Assembly (NCBI RefSeq): GCF_910592395.1
Contig: NC_088322.1
Location: forward strand, 15,621,431 to 15,685,430
DNA: 64,000 bases
Direction of reading: 5' to 3'
Source of the DNA: Lineus longissimus
Lineage: Eukaryota; Nemertea; Pilidiophora; Heteronemertea; Lineidae
In this document: piece after piece, positions 23,036-33,527 of the stretch
Numbering within the stretch: position 1 is the first letter of the stretch
Layout of the letters: each line of letters starts with the position of its first letter
Translations under genes and position numbers: made by a program
Notes under the pieces: generated by a model
What the model was told of the DNA's origin: nothing
What the model saw: only the letters and a program-made list of their open reading frames with translations
Databases searched by the model: none

Positions 23036-24025
23036 AATCCATACCGTGCCCTGAAGATGGCGTAGTTCAGAACTTTAAATGACATCCTTCGAAGTATAAG
23101 GGACACACGATCTGCACCCTCGCAAGACGAGTTGCCCATATCAGGTAATGCCAAATCAGTTACCCCCCAAGACTAACACTGGAGGAACAGGGTTGTCCGC
23201 TTCACTGCCCATAGTTCTGTTGGGACGCTCCCAGCAGTTCGAAAGTCCTGTGAATGTATCAGTGTCTTTTTCTCTCAAGGAGCTGCATTGGACACTGTGA
23301 GGTGTCACATCCTTCGAACTAAAGGGACACAGCTCATGTGCCCTTATCAAATAGCACTTCAGGTTAGTTATAGCTCAGTTAGTTGTCTCGTATCAGGTAC
23401 CACCCAAGAAGTACTCGAGTAGTGTTTGAGGAGATGATATGAATAAACACCAGCAAATGCTTTGTCTTCAAGTGACGCGGTTTACCAGTTACTCTAAGCA
23501 CGGGTTACTCTGGGCAGAGATGGGGTGTCAGTGTCTCTCTCAAGAGCGTACAGCGGACTGTCTGCAGGATGCCTCATCCAATACTAAAGAGGCAGGGCTT
23601 TTAGCACTGTAGGGATAACCATACATCGTAAGGATAGGACACAACATCGTAAGGATAGGACACAACACAAGTTTGAATGTCCTGGAATAATTCGCGTCTC
23701 TTTACGAGACTAAATCAGACGCTCTGTAATGTCACATCCTTCAAACTCCAGGGACACATAGATACTGAAAATAACTGGCGCTCAATGTGTGTGAGTAGTG
23801 CAGAAATGGGACTTTGTCAGTAAACATTTTTTATCCAGGCAGATTTCGCAAGCCCTCACGAGCTTAATCATTGATACCATGATGACTATACAGACATAGG
23901 AAACCAGACAGAGCTCTTCAGAACTGTCGTCAAACATAGACGTTGGTCTCCGCAAGGCATGGAAAAACTGTCTCTTCTTCTCGATCGTCAACTGCTAACA
24001 TACAAGTTGGCTATCCCATTCGGGG
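23036..24025. other. Non-coding repeat-derived stretch
   Basis: No gene is visible. The phrase CATCCTTCGAA followed by AAGGGACACA occurs three times (about 23,082, 23,308 and 23,735), and CATCGTAAGGATAGGACACAA is duplicated in tandem near 23,627-23,668. These look like decayed repeat units of unknown class. Confidence 0.4.
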
Positions 24026-24400
24026 TTGAAACAGGATGCAAATTAAGTTACGGTACGGACACTGGGCTATTTCGTCCAGACCGCAGGCATGAGGTATTTT
24101 TGGTGAAGAAGGTGCATTTGGTAAGTGCATAAATCTCACTTTTCGAGGGTGTCCCCCACGCCGAGAGACCGAAGGACAAGAGTCAAAGGCTGATGATATG
24201 TCATTCTGGATTGAAACGGGATGCAAATTAAGTTACGGTACAGACTCTGGGCTATTTCGTCCCTGTCCGCAGGCGTGAGGTATTTTGGTGAGGAAGGTGC
24301 ATTTGGTGTCATTTGGTAAGTGCATAAATCTAACTTTTCGAGAGTGTCCCCCACGCTGAGAGACCGAAGGACAAGAGACAAAGCCTGATGATATGGCAAC
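24026..24400 (+). repeat. 185-bp tandem duplication
   Basis: Two direct copies begin at 24,026 and 24,211 (TTGAAAC[AG]GGATGCAAATTA). They run through GGGCTATTTCGTCC, TGCATTTGGTAAGTGCATAA and GAGAGACCGAAGGACAAGAG. A third fragment of the unit end lies at 24,549-24,587. The second copy has a 9-bp internal duplication (TGCATTTGGTGTCATTTGG). Confidence 0.8.
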
Positions 24401-24587
24401 TTTTATTGGGCAAGTATATAATACATGCTACAAAACTTAGAATTAGTGGCCGGCATGCGGAATTAGAAAAGGCTGACCGTAAATTGTTGCACGTGAAGAT
24501 AGTGTAGTGTGTTAATCGAACTTGTTGGTGGTGATCCGCACACTTATTGACCGAAGGACAAGAGACGAAGGTTATGATATGACAACA

Positions 24588-26475
24588 TTTATTTGGCAAG
24601 TACATACATATGAATAATGCAAAACTTGGAATACAATTACACAACGTTGATACTGCTGACGCCGCTTGAGCAAGCGTGTCAAGGGATTAGATGTTGGGTC
24701 AGTGCGCATGCGGGGCATGGGATAGAGGGTGGTGCACTGTGAGTGTCGATAAGGATGGGGGGGGGGGGGGCAAAAGCAAATGACAATAGCATAATAACAA
24801 TTGAACAATGTGCAAGTCGTAAGTAACCGTGACCGCTTTCAAGGTGGCAAGAACTGATTGCTGACCAAAACAATGACATATTCTGTTAACAGCAATGGAG
24901 CATTCTCTTGTACTGTATTTTAGCCCAAAACCGCCCAATCAAAATGGTGCAGAGACTCGATTGACGTTTATTGTCTTCAAGAGGAAATTGATCTCAAAAC
25001 TGATATGGGCCTATAGTATAAATAATATCCTACCTAAAATATAGGCCTTTTGCTAAATTAGGCCTGCCTTAAGAAAAAAGAAAGAAAACCTACAACCAAT
25101 TCCTCTTGAAAACAAATATGTCAATAAGGCTCATCCATGCATCATTTGAGTAAAACAATGTAGAAACACATTTTTGCTGTGATCAAGAAATAGCTCCATT
25201 GTTGTAATGTTGCACTTCTTGTGCTGTGAAATAGCTCAGATACGGTAAATGGATTGCCACATTGAAAACGGAACAAGAAATAGCAATATTCTGGATCAGC
25301 GAGTACATACATGAAGTGCTATTGATTACAGGAATAAGCACATATTTTGCAAGGTTCACTTTTAACAAAGAGTAACAATATTCGATGTATAATTTTCAGG
25401 GTCGAAAACAGGTGAGTGTCAACCCATTCTGAGCCAACGCATGAATTACAACAAGAAAAGGGTCAATTCCGTTGGGAACTGCTGTTCCCTGATCATGGCT
25501 CTTGACTACTGGCCTGGAATAGAAAGGGAAGATTTAGATACCAAGAAACATTGAAATATACAATTTAAGAAATTGAAGTATTTGATCATTTTTCACGACG
25601 TTTTAAAAAAAAATCTTCTATCATAGCATATCAGTAATATGTCTATACACATGTTTATGTCTGTGACAGCCTCATTGGCACTAATAAGATGAATCAATTA
25701 AATTGAATTGTCAGGCAATGGTGGTCAACTTGCCTCGGGTTTGTCCCAATATCAGTCACATGATGACGGACCTAAAGCCTCATTTCATCAACTGTAGCCA
25801 GCTTATCGAATTTTATCTCATTTACCTCAATTGTGTTCCACAAATCTGGCATCCTGAATATTTATCTCTCAGAAGTGGCCTCGGTCGCGTTGGCTCGATT
25901 TTTGGGCGGGACAGCGAAACTACACGAGATGGAGCAATCCACCTGAAAAAATTGGAGACAATTCGAATGCTGCTTCAGTGAACAATGGGCGATCTGTTCA
26001 GGAGACGTCTTTCAAATCGCCCATTGTTTCATAAACGAGAGCTGGACAGACAGTTCCAGCTACTCTTCGCAGATTTCCTTCTTCCAATGCATACATCGCG
26101 TTTTGTCTCGACCACACTTGCATAGCTACTTACTCTAAGGTCACGTGCAGGTCTTATTGGTAATTGCTGGGGTGAAACTTGGTACTGCGGGACAGACTTA
26201 CATGTCCACAAAACGCAATGTCACTGCTGGACTGATTTACAAGTCCACAAAACGCAGAATCGGACATGGACATCATTACCCCAGCAAGAACCCAATGTAA
26301 CCCCACAAATAGGGCCGTTTATAATGTTTAAGACATGTTTATACAATAACAATGCTGAAGCTATTGCCTGCAGTGACCTTGCTAATGATTTTGATGTGGG
26401 AGGGGCCAGGGACCGTGACTATTGATAAAGTCCTCACGATATTATATTCGTCAACAATGGGGCACAGACTTTCAG
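24588..26475. other. Intergenic, no gene seen
   Basis: Both strands are closed by frequent stops and no splice-bounded exon pattern or known domain is visible. It contains a run of about 14 G near 24,757, AT-rich sequence at 24,990-25,700, a hairpin at 25,981-26,028, and a partial tandem repeat (GTCCACAAAACGCA) near 26,200-26,255. Confidence 0.4.
25981..26028. other. Perfect 13-bp inverted repeat (hairpin, 22-nt loop)
   Basis: AACAATGGGCGAT at 25,981-25,993 is exactly complementary in reverse to ATCGCCCATTGTT at 26,016-26,028. It is isolated in the intergenic region and may be the core of a decayed mobile element or a chance hairpin. Confidence 0.6.
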
Positions 26476-26479
26476 ATAT

Positions 26480-26800
26480 TTTCGTGACTGACCTATATTA
26501 CCAGTACAGTCCAAGATATATTTCTTTTTTTTGACTGACCTCTATTACCAGTACAGTCCAATATATATATCTTTTTTTGACTGACCTCTATTACCAGTAC
26601 AGTCCAATATCATTCTATTCTTCGTGACCGACCTATATTACCAGTACAGTCCAATATATATTTCATTTTTCGTGACTGACCTATATTACCAGTACAGTCC
26701 AATACATATTCTATTCTTCGTGACTGACCTATATTACCAGTACAGTCCAATATATATTTTATTTTTCGTGACTGACCTATATTACCAGTACAGTCCAAAG
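26480..26800 (+). repeat. 46-48-bp minisatellite, 7 units
   Basis: GTGACTGACCTATATTACCA then GTACAGTCCAATATATATTT recurs with CCAGTACAGTCC anchors at 26,501, 26,548, 26,594, 26,641, 26,689, 26,737 and 26,785. Frames on both strands are open only because of the repeat. Confidence 0.92.
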
Positions 26801-28020
26801 ATACTATTTAGTCTGTATATTATTCTAGGGCTGGGGTGGGGGATGGGGAAATTCTCCAGTGACAAACTTTTTGATTGTCATTCTGGTAAAAAAAAAACAC
26901 GTCCAAAGAAGAAATTTATTCTCATAACTTTTAACAATGCTCGAAAAAAACTTTTAAAATGTTCATGTGGCGAGTCGCCACATGTACCGACTATACCTGT
27001 GGATCTAAATATATATATCATCATTGAAATCCTCAGAGAAATTAAACCAAGACAAAAAAGGGTTCCATGCCCTTGGTTTCCATGTACCGCGAACGATGCT
27101 AACGATAGGATTTAGCTGACAGGATTTGGCCACATGAACCCCTCCAGTCCAAAGACGCGGGGGTCGTCAGATCAATTTGAAACCGCCATGGACATCACTT
27201 CTTCCCCCTCACAAGTCGGTCGCGATGACCTCCATGTGCAAACCATTTTGGCTGTGGATGCCCTGGTAACCCATGTCGCCTAACCAGACATAGCGCGCTG
27301 CCTGACTAGAAGTTACCGCCTCTGAGACCCAGGGTTGAGACACTGGGGTCTGCCCCTAGCTGACAGGTGGCTGGAGATCCATATCATAGAGCATACCAAC
27401 CGTACATAACCGGCTGGACTGGTACACCCTATCAGACTCAGACTCCCCAACGGAGTCTATTGAGTGCAGCCGCAGCGCCAGTTAATATGGATGGATCTAC
27501 GTCGTCAAATAACTGTCGACCTGATGAGCATTCGTTCACGGCACACAGAGTTTATCGGGGTTGGGGGCGAAGAGACAAAACCAGGAACTCCTATGGGGTC
27601 GCGGGCGCAATGCAACCCGAGGAACGAGATGCACCCAAAGTACAAACTCGAAAATAACTGGCTCATCCTTCGCCATAGGTGTCAAGTAGGTACCACTTAT
27701 ACAGACAGGCGTCATTAACGTTGGGTAACACCTCACAAGGAGCAATACCAAGCATTTTCAAGACCTCATATTTAGCGAAAAGGTGTGACAATAATGATAA
27801 TATATCAGATCCAATACCAGTCCCTTGCCAAACCCAACCATTTCTTGAAAGTTCAAAGGACGTCGGGGCTTCTGAAAGAAAAAGTATTGGCCATGACAGC
27901 TACGGTAGATAGATCGAAGTGATAGATGGGCTAACTGTCTATCTGAAAGGGGTGGGTAGCGAATTTTTTTTCCTGGACCTTTTGGGCACTATAGTGTACA
28001 TTTGTACAGGGACTTTCAGC
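26801..28020. other. Intergenic, no gene seen
   Basis: No conserved protein pattern, exon signature or clear repeat was recognised. Short open stretches near 27,370-27,910 have no recognisable motif and start or stop arbitrarily. Confidence 0.35.
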
Positions 28021-28049
28021 CAATCAGATTTCGACAAATACATGACGTC

Positions 28050-28170
28050 AGAAGTCTTAGAAACATTAGAGCAGTTGGTAGAGCGCTCGTCAGAAATGGC
28101 AGAATACGATGTTCGATCCAAAGGTCGTGAGTTCGACTCCGGTTATGGACAACATTTTTCTTTTTCTTTT
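28050..28170 (+). repeat. tRNA-like sequence, probable SINE head
   Basis: AGCAGTTGGTAGAGCGCTCG resembles the D-arm and A box of a tRNA gene, and GTGAGTTCGACTCCGG about 50 bp later resembles the T-arm and B box. The D-stem no longer pairs (GAGC both sides) and the anticodon region is too long, so this is not a working tRNA. A T-rich tail (TTTTTCTTTTTCTTTTTTAC) follows. This fits a tRNA-derived SINE or tRNA pseudogene. Confidence 0.4.
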
Positions 28171-28844
28171 TTACTCTTTATATTTTATTTTTATAACGCG
28201 TTTCTTTTCCCTTGTTATTTAGATTTTAGATATTTTAGTTATTTCTGCTGCCTGCAACATACCTACAGAAAGGACAATAACAATAGCCCATCTCCAAGAT
28301 CCAAGGGATAGTCCTTCAGATATCATATTGAGTATGAATATACAATGAGATTTGTCTAATGTGAATGATCTTCCTCCAGTAGGAATATGTTTCTCTGCAA
28401 TGAGACTTGTCTTTCGATACTGCCTCGTGTGTATGGTCTTCCTCCAGTTTATTTTGATACTGTATGCTTCAAATTTGATTAACAAGCACAAAACAATACA
28501 AGCTTAGTTCTAAGTTTCATGATGACGCCCTGATGACGACACAAATTTATCGGATTCTGATTGGCTGAGAACCTGTGTACAGATGGTCGAAATTTATCTT
28601 CGCACACCATCTTTATACTTGTATAGGAGCTATAGGTAAAACTCAATGGTGACGAGATTATTACTGCTCCCCAAAGAGATTTTAAGTAGCCTAAGTCTTT
28701 TGTTTGCTGCTGGTTTGCTGCGGCTTTCAGCAGCTTCCTACAGACGGCACAAGGATATCATTGAAAGCCACCACGTGACCGCAGGGCCAATGCATTGGTG
28801 TCATTATTCACATTTATCATCTTCGTGACCACGTGAAAACATAC

Positions 28845-29117
28845 TTAAAGCTGACATGCATGCATAAAAACCCAAACGACAAAGATAGAAAACACAAACG
28901 CCCAACCACCAAAAGACAAACTGCACTTGAAACATGATAGACACCCAGCGACAGGTCTCACTTGACTGCACAAACACAAGCTCATTGACGAGACAGGTCA
29001 CAGAGAAATGAAAAAATATCCCTCGAGCGGGTTCGAACTCAGAACCCTCGCCACTTCATCCTTTCCGTCTTTTCTAATTTTGCCGTTAGGGTTTTTATGC
29101 ATGCATGTCAGCTTTAA
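28845..29117. mobile_element. 273-bp MITE-like element with perfect 29-bp inverted ends
   Basis: Bases 28,845-28,873 (starting TTAAAGCTGACATGCATGCA) are the exact reverse complement of 29,089-29,117. The outermost four bases on both sides are TTAA, which could be the target duplication of a TTAA-targeting element. The interior is non-coding and has a B-box-like GGGTTCGAACTC at about 29,029. Confidence 0.75.
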
Positions 29118-29564
29118 AGGGACAACCTGGGCGTGGCGGGATTTCCCTGGCCAGGAGGATAATACCTCTGCTTGTCACTATGCGCCGCCACTTATCTCAA
29201 ATAACGATTTTCGCCAGTGTGCGAGGCAGTTTTGGACATGACCTGTGAAATTCAGGCAGGCCTAAGGTTACACCCAGTTTTTGTGCACTGTTTATTGAAG
29301 TTCAATGATGTATTTCAATTTTCCTGTTTGCCCTGAGAAGTCACGGTTCTACTGGAAGCCATTTTTGTAGGAAAAACCACCATATCTCATGCCACAGTTG
29401 TCCATTTAATACCACTGAATACAAGAGGGGGTAGGCCTATCACTAAACCAAGGTCTTTTCATAACACAAGCCTGGAAACAACTGGCAGGGTTTATCAAAG
29501 CTCTGGGATGCTGATCTCCGATTGATCCTCGATCGTCGCACAGTTGGCAGCACAGAGGTGAAAT

Positions 29565-29761
29565 GAGACGATTGGTGATCACTAAATCCTAAAGGCTAGA
29601 GGGAAATACCCCAAGTATTTACATCACAATGGCAGCAACTTCAGTTCTGAAGTAAGTTGCCACCCGGAATTCCGGTAATGACGTCATCGGGTCGGGCGGT
29701 GGAGATCATATTATAATTACCTCCCTCTAGCCTTTAGGATTTAGTGATCACCGAGACGATT
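29565..29761. mobile_element. 179-bp MITE with 31-bp inverted ends and 9-bp target duplication
   Basis: The inverted repeats 29,574-29,604 (GGTGATCACTAAATCCTAAA and on) and 29,722-29,752 are perfect complements. They are flanked by the direct repeat GAGACGATT at 29,565-29,573 and 29,753-29,761. A 9-bp duplication with GG-starting ends fits Mutator-like or Merlin-like non-autonomous elements. The interior has no coding capacity. Confidence 0.88.
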
Positions 29762-30077
29762 GGTAATTTCTGCCATGTCTTCATGTAAATGTCTCTGAAC
29801 TACTTCGATTGTATGCCTTATCATTCTGATCCGGTCAAGGTCCTCATCATACATATCACAGTATCAAGGCCGGGCTGATTGGTTCAGAGATAGAATGTGT
29901 TATGAGCACGTGACACATTGCGCCAAGCACGTGGCGTGTGACGCCATAAAACATTGCAGACATTACCGATCGTCACATTTTCTTGCTGCCAGAACGATAT
30001 AGTACCATAGATAGGGTATGGGCCAACAGTGTCCTCCTTTCAAAGGTCAGCTGAGCCGAGTGTGGAAATATTCAGAA

Positions 30078-30262
30078 CAGCAGTGGCGGATTTAGGGGTC
30101 CTGCATGAGTCATCCCTCTTTGATATTTTAGGGCACCTCTCCTCAAGAACCCTTCCCCTCATTTTCAGGATTGCACCTTCGGCATTATCATGAGTTCTCA
30201 TGGGGCAGCGCCCCCCCCCCCGGCCCCGCTTCTTTCCCAAATTTCTGGATCCGCCACTGCTG
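30078..30262. mobile_element. Probable hAT-like MITE (ends CAGTGGCGGAT)
   Basis: CAGCAGTGGCGGAT at 30,078 is matched by the inverted ATCCGCCACTGCTG ending at 30,262. CAGTGGCGGAT-type ends are common in hAT-derived non-autonomous elements. I could not find an 8-bp target duplication, so borders are uncertain. It contains a run of about 10 C near 30,209. Confidence 0.5.
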
Positions 30263-30267
30263 CAGAG

Positions 30268-31489
30268 ATGAGAAGTTTCAAAAGAACACATGCATCTGCG
30301 ATCAAGGAAGTTTCGATAGAGAAAAATAACTCACCACGTGGTGTTCACGTCGTATCTTGTGATAAACCGGTTGGGCAGCATTGGGCGTGCTAGACAGGAC
30401 AACGTGTCTGGCGTCTGCAAGAAATGAAAATGAAAGGATAAAATATAAGATTGTACATTGTATCAGACAATAGTCGCAAAATTAGGGGAGAAAAACTTGT
30501 GGAGAAATCAGGCTGAACTCACCAATATTTAACCAGTGCTTCGACTTGGCGTCGACACAACTGAACGCTCGTGTTCCCAAAACCGGTCTGTCATACCAGG
30601 AGCACAGCCAAATTCAACGCGTGGGCCCCCGTATTGAGTACGTTACGTCAGAGAGGTTACCAAACCACTCATCTATACAAATTGTGATTTTCAATCAAAA
30701 TTATTGACCCATACAGGAAAATACTCATGATTAAAAGGTGATTGGTCAAATACTGAGGTCACGGTCGGATGAACAGGAGTCGGACAACAAGTGACATAAC
30801 TTCGCGGAAACTTGGCTTTTGTGGTATTTTTAAACGAGTCTACGTGACGTAACATGATTGTTGAAATTTATAGCCAGTAGTATTCACACATGGCAAATAT
30901 TTTTTAATTCAAGTTCAAGTTTGCGCACCGAGCGACTGAAAATGGTCGGTTTTCGCGTACGTTGGGTGCGCTCAGATGAATTGATAGCTTATGCTGCTCC
31001 GCCTGTCTGGCTGAGAGTTATGGCTGGTCAAATCGGGTTTTTTCCCACCACGATCAGCTAGCTAGCAGCCATCAGGCTGTATCAATGACAGGTGTCTGTT
31101 CAGCGAATGAGAAATGCCGCGAACGAGACGGCGATTGCAAGCAATATATGATAATGGTTGAAAGAGAAATACGTGCACAGACTTTCAGGGATTTTAAGAA
31201 GTTTTTCATTAAAATGACGAACCACAGGACTCAAATGTTTTGGGTGATAGCATAGTCAGCGGAGCGCTATCCCAGAGCGCTCTGAGAGGCTTCTTAAAAA
31301 TATCTATGGAAAAATTCCCCAAAAATACAAAACTTCATAAAATGTCCCAGGATAGAATGCCCGGGAAACAAAGGATTCTATTATGCGCTTCAATCTCTGA
31401 GCTATTGACGGTCAGGGTCTCTATAGAACCATATTGCAGAATACAATAGGGCAGGACACCCTTTCCAGGGGGGCATTTGGTACTGTTAC
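30268..31489. other. Intergenic, no gene seen
   Basis: No exon-like open stretch, domain or clear repeat is visible in this AT-rich and mixed sequence. Confidence 0.35.
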
Positions 31490-31790
31490 ACCGGTTCGCT
31501 ACAGGACCTCAGGCTTGAGGATGGCTTTGACTGCGGGACCTCAGGTTGAGATGCAGATTGAACAAATCCTTATTCCTTATAGCCCTCGCTATTGTGTTGA
31601 ACAAGGGGCTTCAGCAGTGAGATTGGGTTTGAACATGGGACCTGTGGAGTGAGATTGCTTTTGAAAAAAACGTCGCAGTGACGATTTTGGAGTTCGCTCC
31701 GGGACCTCAGGCTTGAGGATGGCTTTGACTGTGGGATAAAGCTTTGTTCAATCTCCATCTCAACCCTGGAGTCTCGCAGTCAAAGCCAAC
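31490..31790 (+). repeat. ~200-bp satellite family (block B), with inverted tail
   Basis: It holds about 1.2 units of the family seen at 22,110-23,035; the anchor CTTGAGGATGGCTTTGACTG is at about 31,514 and 31,712 (198 bp). An inverted fragment of the unit follows at about 31,745-31,790 (GTTCAATCTCCATCTCAACC), so the block ends in a partial palindrome. Confidence 0.7.
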
Positions 31791-32642
31791 GTCAGTCCTC
31801 ACTGTTGAACTCCACTATAATATAATCGTTGTTTTGACAATTGTTCAACCCGTATCCTTGATTTACGCCATTTCTTTCACTCTCCACCTCATACCCGGGG
31901 CCTTCAATTGTGAGCTCTCATTCTTGCTCTCCTCACTCTTCTTTCAACCTCATCCTCACCGTGAAGGCCCCTGATGTTTGGAACACTTCTCCATTGGATT
32001 AGGAAAGAGGTGAGGTTGTAAGCCGCAAGGGCCTCGGTGGCAAGGGCAGAATGAAGGAGGAAAAATGCCGGTCACCGTGAGGACCTGCCCCTAAAACTCA
32101 GTCAGTGACAAGACCAACAGAAAAAACAACAAACTTGTATATTTTATCATGATTTTGTTGCATAAATAAATTACGTTATCATCGATAAGAAAGGAACTAA
32201 TTAACAAAAATAGAAAAAGATGATATTAATACATTAAAATGGAATCAAAACGTTACTTGAATGTGAAAGTCGGAGCAGTAGAATCACAACATTTGGCAAT
32301 ATATTCATGGACGGTTTGAACAGTAAGAGTTAACCCATTATGGACCTTCATGTACTATACTCAATACTTGTTAAAAACTGGACGGAACACAAAGATATTT
32401 TTTAATTTGCATAATGATTAATCAATATACTTTTCCTTATATGATATGACTTATTGGAAGACCATCGACTAGTACAAAGACACATATTTATGTACAGAAC
32501 CTATCACCCCTATGAAGCAAAATGGATTAATGTTTTCAATGCATATTTGTATTGGATGCCAATATCCCATTGTTGGAAAATAGGGGCGACCAGTTAAAAT
32601 TCATCACATAATGCTTTACTAGAAAAACACACAATAGAAAAC
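31791..32642. other. Intergenic, AT-rich, no gene seen
   Basis: Nothing recognisable was found. The strongly AT-rich part (32,120-32,640) lies just beyond the inferred 3' end of the minus-strand gene. Confidence 0.35.
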
Positions 32643-32905
32643 TTTATTTCAACAAATCGTCCTTTAAGTAAATATTCAGCCTTTTTTGTTGCAAAGAGCA
32701 AACATCTCAACTCTCAGTATGGTCCAATCTCCTTGAAAACAAAACTCTAGCACAATATTGTACCAAATACCCCTTATAAGTAAATGAGACATTCGAATTT
32801 AATGGTTTTCTTGACATTGGATTGTAGCAATGTCATATTCAAAGGGGTGTCCGGTATATTCAGCTGTCCTCGCGATTGATGTCGCTACAAAATTTTCACA
32901 ATTGT
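32643..32905 (-). other. Probable 3'UTR and poly(A) signal of the giant minus-strand gene
   Basis: The reverse strand reads AATAAA at 32,648-32,643, about 260 nt after the stop codon at 32,906-32,908. The stretch is AT-rich and has no open frame. This is the closest canonical signal; the assignment is inferred. Confidence 0.45.
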
Positions 32906-33527
32906 TTACTTTGCAGCAGCCATGTCTTTTTGTTTTTTCTTCAAGTCCATTTCGACAATTTCGATCTGGCGCGTAAGACTGTCCTTCTTGACGCTAAGAG
33001 ACACAAGTTTCTCTGTCGTCTGCTCGATCTTTTGTTTGTTTCCGTCCTCGTCGTGACGACGTAGACCTTCCTTCAGCTGGGCCGTCTCAACAAGGATCTG
33101 AAATGAAGCAGACGATATTTGTTTACAAATGCAACATGAACCAGAGGTCATTTGTTTACAAAATGAAATGTTCGTATCTTAGCACCCCTGGTTGATAGAA
33201 GCAACGGCTGGGTTAAGTGACTTGTGCATAGACACGCAGATTTCCTTTTTACCAGAAGTTGAATCGACAGTCTTTGTAATCGGAGCTACTGATCTCCCGT
33301 TGTGTAACATGCGCAGGATGGCTTGCAGCGCTGGAATGTTTCGCAAGTTCTTCAGGGACGACCAACAAAAAGCTCTGAAGATCACTTGACCTTGACTTTA
33401 TCAAAGGCTGGTTTTTACCTGTGTCATCTCCTCGTTCATATTATCGAGCCGTCCCTGCATCTCCTGCACCTGGGCGCCTAGCAACGTCTTCTGGCTACGT
33501 ACGCTCATCTGCCTTAGAATGACCCGT
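32906..33527 (-). other. Last two coding exons of the giant gene (short C-terminal coiled coil, stop)
   Basis: Exon 33527-33419 (phase 2 to 0) and exon 33097-32906 encode heptad-like sequence (MQGRLDNMNEEMTQ joined to ILVETAQLKEGLRR) ending KKKQKDMAAAK and TAA at 32,906-32,908. They are separated from the preceding exon (40910-40537) by a 7.0-kb intron holding the DIRS element. Joining 40910-40537 to 33527-33419 completes a Lys codon and keeps the frame, which argues that the insertion is spliced out. Confidence 0.85.

Noticed and set aside
24757-24771. Poly-G run and open minus-strand frames around it
   Set aside because: Simple-sequence tract; the frames are Pro-rich by composition only.
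27367-28311. Runs of 60-130 codon plus-strand frames in the intergenic region
   Set aside because: Low-information sequence without motifs or exon borders; one overlaps the tRNA-like element.
29012-29060. B-box-like GGGTTCGAACTC suggesting a tRNA gene
   Set aside because: No matching A box or cloverleaf on either strand; it lies inside the 28,845-29,117 inverted-repeat element.
33179-33389. Open frames on both strands (about 65 codons) in the intron between the last two exons
   Set aside because: No known motif, no good splice borders that keep the frame of the giant gene, and neighbouring exons join perfectly without it.
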